A stretch of 23,087 nucleotides of DNA. It comes from a virus. The translations under genes and the position numbers were made by a program. The notes beneath the pieces are model-generated. The model did not search any database. It had not been told where the DNA came from and worked only from the letters and a program-made list of their open reading frames with translations. The DNA lies in the IMG/VR virus record IMGVR_UViG_3300021090_000703, positions 1 through 23,087 of that record; one strand, 5' to 3'. Shown here piece by piece: positions 21,953 to 23,087 of this stretch. Within the stretch, counting starts at the first letter, position 1. Every line of letters begins with the position of its first letter.

Positions 21953-23087
21953 GATCGGTCTCCACGGTGGCCACCACGAACACCACGATCACGCTCCTAG
22001 CCAAGATCTCCATCAGCAAGCGCTCCACGGTGCTTCGAAGCCGGCTCTCCAGCCAATCGCGCGCATAGACATTCATCACCCCGACCGTCAAAGCGTTTCC
22101 ATCGAAACGGACCGCCTTTGTATCCCGCACCCACGTGTCGAACGATGCCCGCGGCATCTCCATCTGCAGCTGGTCAAGCACGGACCGCCAAGCCTTTCCC
22201 TCCGGGCTATCGTCTTCCGGTTCGCGTGAGAAGGCTGGGAGAAGGTGCGCGGCTTTCTCTCGATCCGGATCATGCTTCTTCTGGTAATGCACCTGGCTCT
22301 CCTCAAAGGTCATGAACCACGCTGGACACTCCATGCACGTGAAAGGGTGCTTTTCCGTGCGATGCACATCTTTCAACGCCCGCGTACCAAAACGCTCTTC
22401 GCAGTAATCGCATTCATATTTGATCAGCTTCAGGGCTTCCAGGAAATCTTCCGGCAGCACCGCCGACCACTCCTTTGCTGCCCAGAGTGGTGGGCGCTCC
22501 CCTTTCAGAAGACGGGCACGGACCAGGCCACCCGGACCATTCAGCTTGCTCTTATTCGAATACGCATAGGAGCACCAGCCTAGAACGTCGATCGGGGAAC
22601 ACTTCTCCAAGTCTTTGGATGCCACCAGATTGCCGTCGAACAGCAGATCTGTGCGGCTCAAGATCTCAATCACTCCCGGGAAAGTGCGGTTTTCCGCACT
22701 GCCATTCCCGTTAAGAGGAGGAGGAGGAGAATCTGTATTTAAGTTAATTAAAGATTCTCCTCCTCCTACTAAAGAGGAGGGAGTGCGACTTTCCGCACCA
22801 GCAGTGCGATTTTCCGCACTTGGTTCAGGGCTCACCTTTTCAATTACACTTGCACCTGGCGCAAGTGCAGGTGTCGAGCGGCTGAACGTGAACTGGACGA
22901 AGCCAGGGCGCGGATGAGATGAACGCAGCCATCCCAAGAGCTCCATATCAGCCTTCTGCTCGAAATATTGCCGGCGACTCAACTTCAGAAATGCCATCAA
23001 CTCCTCTTCATTCAAGTGAGGCGTGCGCTCGTACTTCGCCTCCCAGGCCAGGGACAGGATCCGTGTGAACGATGCCAGCAGCGCGCG
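21945..23087 (-). CDS. Replication initiator with tandem C2H2 fingers and DnaA domain I-like C-terminus (5' end outside window)
   Basis: The frame is open to the window edge (380 residues visible), so the true start is outside; a TTG at 23015 is not needed as a start. In numbering from that TTG: residues before 1 to about 47 look like a helical DNA-binding region (LNEEELMAFLKLSRRQYFEQ). A disordered linker (about 48-115) is encoded by repeat-rich DNA. Two C2H2 fingers follow: C202/C205/H218/H223 and C227/C230/H243/H248, both CX2CX12HX4H. About 274-350 resembles DnaA domain I (AWRSVLDQL, FDTWV, DWLESRL), which in DnaA contacts the DnaB helicase. The protein would open an origin and recruit host helicase. 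Its stop overlaps the next gene. Confidence 0.85.
   Translation of the reverse strand, partial: RALLASFTRILSLAWEAKYERTPHLNEEELMAFLKLSRRQYFEQKADMELLGWLRSSHPRPGFVQFTFSRSTPALAPGASVIEKVSPEPSAENRTAGAESRTPSSLVGGGESLINLNTDSPPPPLNGNGSAENRTFPGVIEILSRTDLLFDGNLVASKDLEKCSPIDVLGWCSYAYSNKSKLNGPGGLVRARLLKGERPPLWAAKEWSAVLPEDFLEALKLIKYECDYCEERFGTRALKDVHRTEKHPFTCMECPAWFMTFEESQVHYQKKHDPDREKAAHLLPAFSREPEDDSPEGKAWRSVLDQLQMEMPRASFDTWVRDTKAVRFDGNALTVGVMNVYARDWLESRLRSTVERLLMEILARSVIVVFVVATVETDHE
22683..22820. other. Candidate replication origin inside the initiator gene
   Basis: Three 16-18-bp palindromic sites (22683-22700, 22783-22798, 22803-22820) share the minus-strand form AGTGCGGAAAANCGCACT. Between the first and second lies a perfect 16-bp inverted repeat of GA/CT-rich sequence (22719-22734 and 22752-22767) around a 17-base AT-rich segment (22735-22751, only two G). 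Repeated protein-binding sites next to an AT-rich unwinding element, inside the gene of the initiator, match the lambda O layout. The peptide over this region is a low-complexity linker. Confidence 0.6.
22847..22867. repeat. Palindromic element CACTTGCACCTGGCGCAAGTG inside the initiator gene
   Basis: Seven-base arms (22847-22853, 22861-22867) surround a nearly symmetrical centre with one mismatch. It is followed by CAGGTGT, the outer arm seen in other members. It is read in frame as LAPGAS, next to the same type of peptide (VAPGAT) given by 15203-15221. Confidence 0.6.

Noticed and set aside
22715-22780. GA-rich and CT-rich runs in the initiator gene as a simple microsatellite.
   Set aside because: The two runs are exact reverse complements over 16 bases around an AT-rich centre, which simple triplet slippage does not explain well.
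1-23087. tRNA genes or CRISPR arrays.
   Set aside because: I found no cloverleaf with a TTCGA-type arm and no regularly spaced direct repeats; the repeats present are dispersed palindromes.

Overview
The window reads as part of the genome of a tailed double-stranded DNA phage or prophage. Every gene I accept lies on the minus strand, packed tightly. Many neighbours overlap at ATGA, and many starts carry a GGAG-type Shine-Dalgarno (SD) sequence. I see no bacterial housekeeping gene, tRNA, rRNA or CRISPR array. The host is uncertain. A lipoprotein with a long Ala/Thr/Gln-rich tail and a TPTPN motif resembles Chloroflexota (Anaerolineae) proteins, so a Chloroflexota phage is my best guess.

Layout in transcription order (high to low coordinates). 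(1) 21945-23087: a replication initiator, cut by the window edge, combining a predicted N-terminal helical DNA-binding region, two C2H2 zinc fingers and a DnaA domain I-like C-terminus. Its linker is encoded by palindromes around an AT-rich segment, which look like an origin. (2) 17280-21952: a membrane module with several small membrane proteins, a lipoprotein, an FtsK/SpoIIIE-type ATPase and two membrane proteins with Cys-rich zinc-binding motifs. (3) 11469-17283: DNA metabolism and unknown genes, including an SF2 helicase, a DEDDh exonuclease and an uncharacterised protein ending in a sliding-clamp-type motif. (4) 9659-11399: a tyrosine integrase, a 35-codon linking gene, a LuxR-type HTH regulator and a zinc ribbon protein. 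(5) 8767-9629: a promoter with a structured leader, a holin-like membrane protein, a terminator and a small unknown gene. (6) 1-8714: ParB-MTase, small and large terminase, an Ig/jelly-roll surface-type protein, portal, MuF-like head protein, a second promoter and leader, scaffold, and the start of a coat-like protein.

The genes fit together as follows. The initiator and helicase would start replication. The integrase and HTH regulator would set the lifestyle. The two duplicated promoter-leader units sit in front of the holin-like and scaffold genes, so they probably control late expression. The packaging and head genes follow the usual terminase-portal-MuF-scaffold-coat order, except for the Ig/jelly-roll gene placed between terminase and portal.

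The most notable features are the origin-like DNA inside the initiator gene, the duplicated structured leader RNA with compensatory base changes, and a family of short palindromic elements. At least seven copies of the last occur between genes or in frame inside genes. No stretch over 300 bases lacks a gene; the longest gaps (820-1056 and 9446-9658) hold the promoter-leader units.
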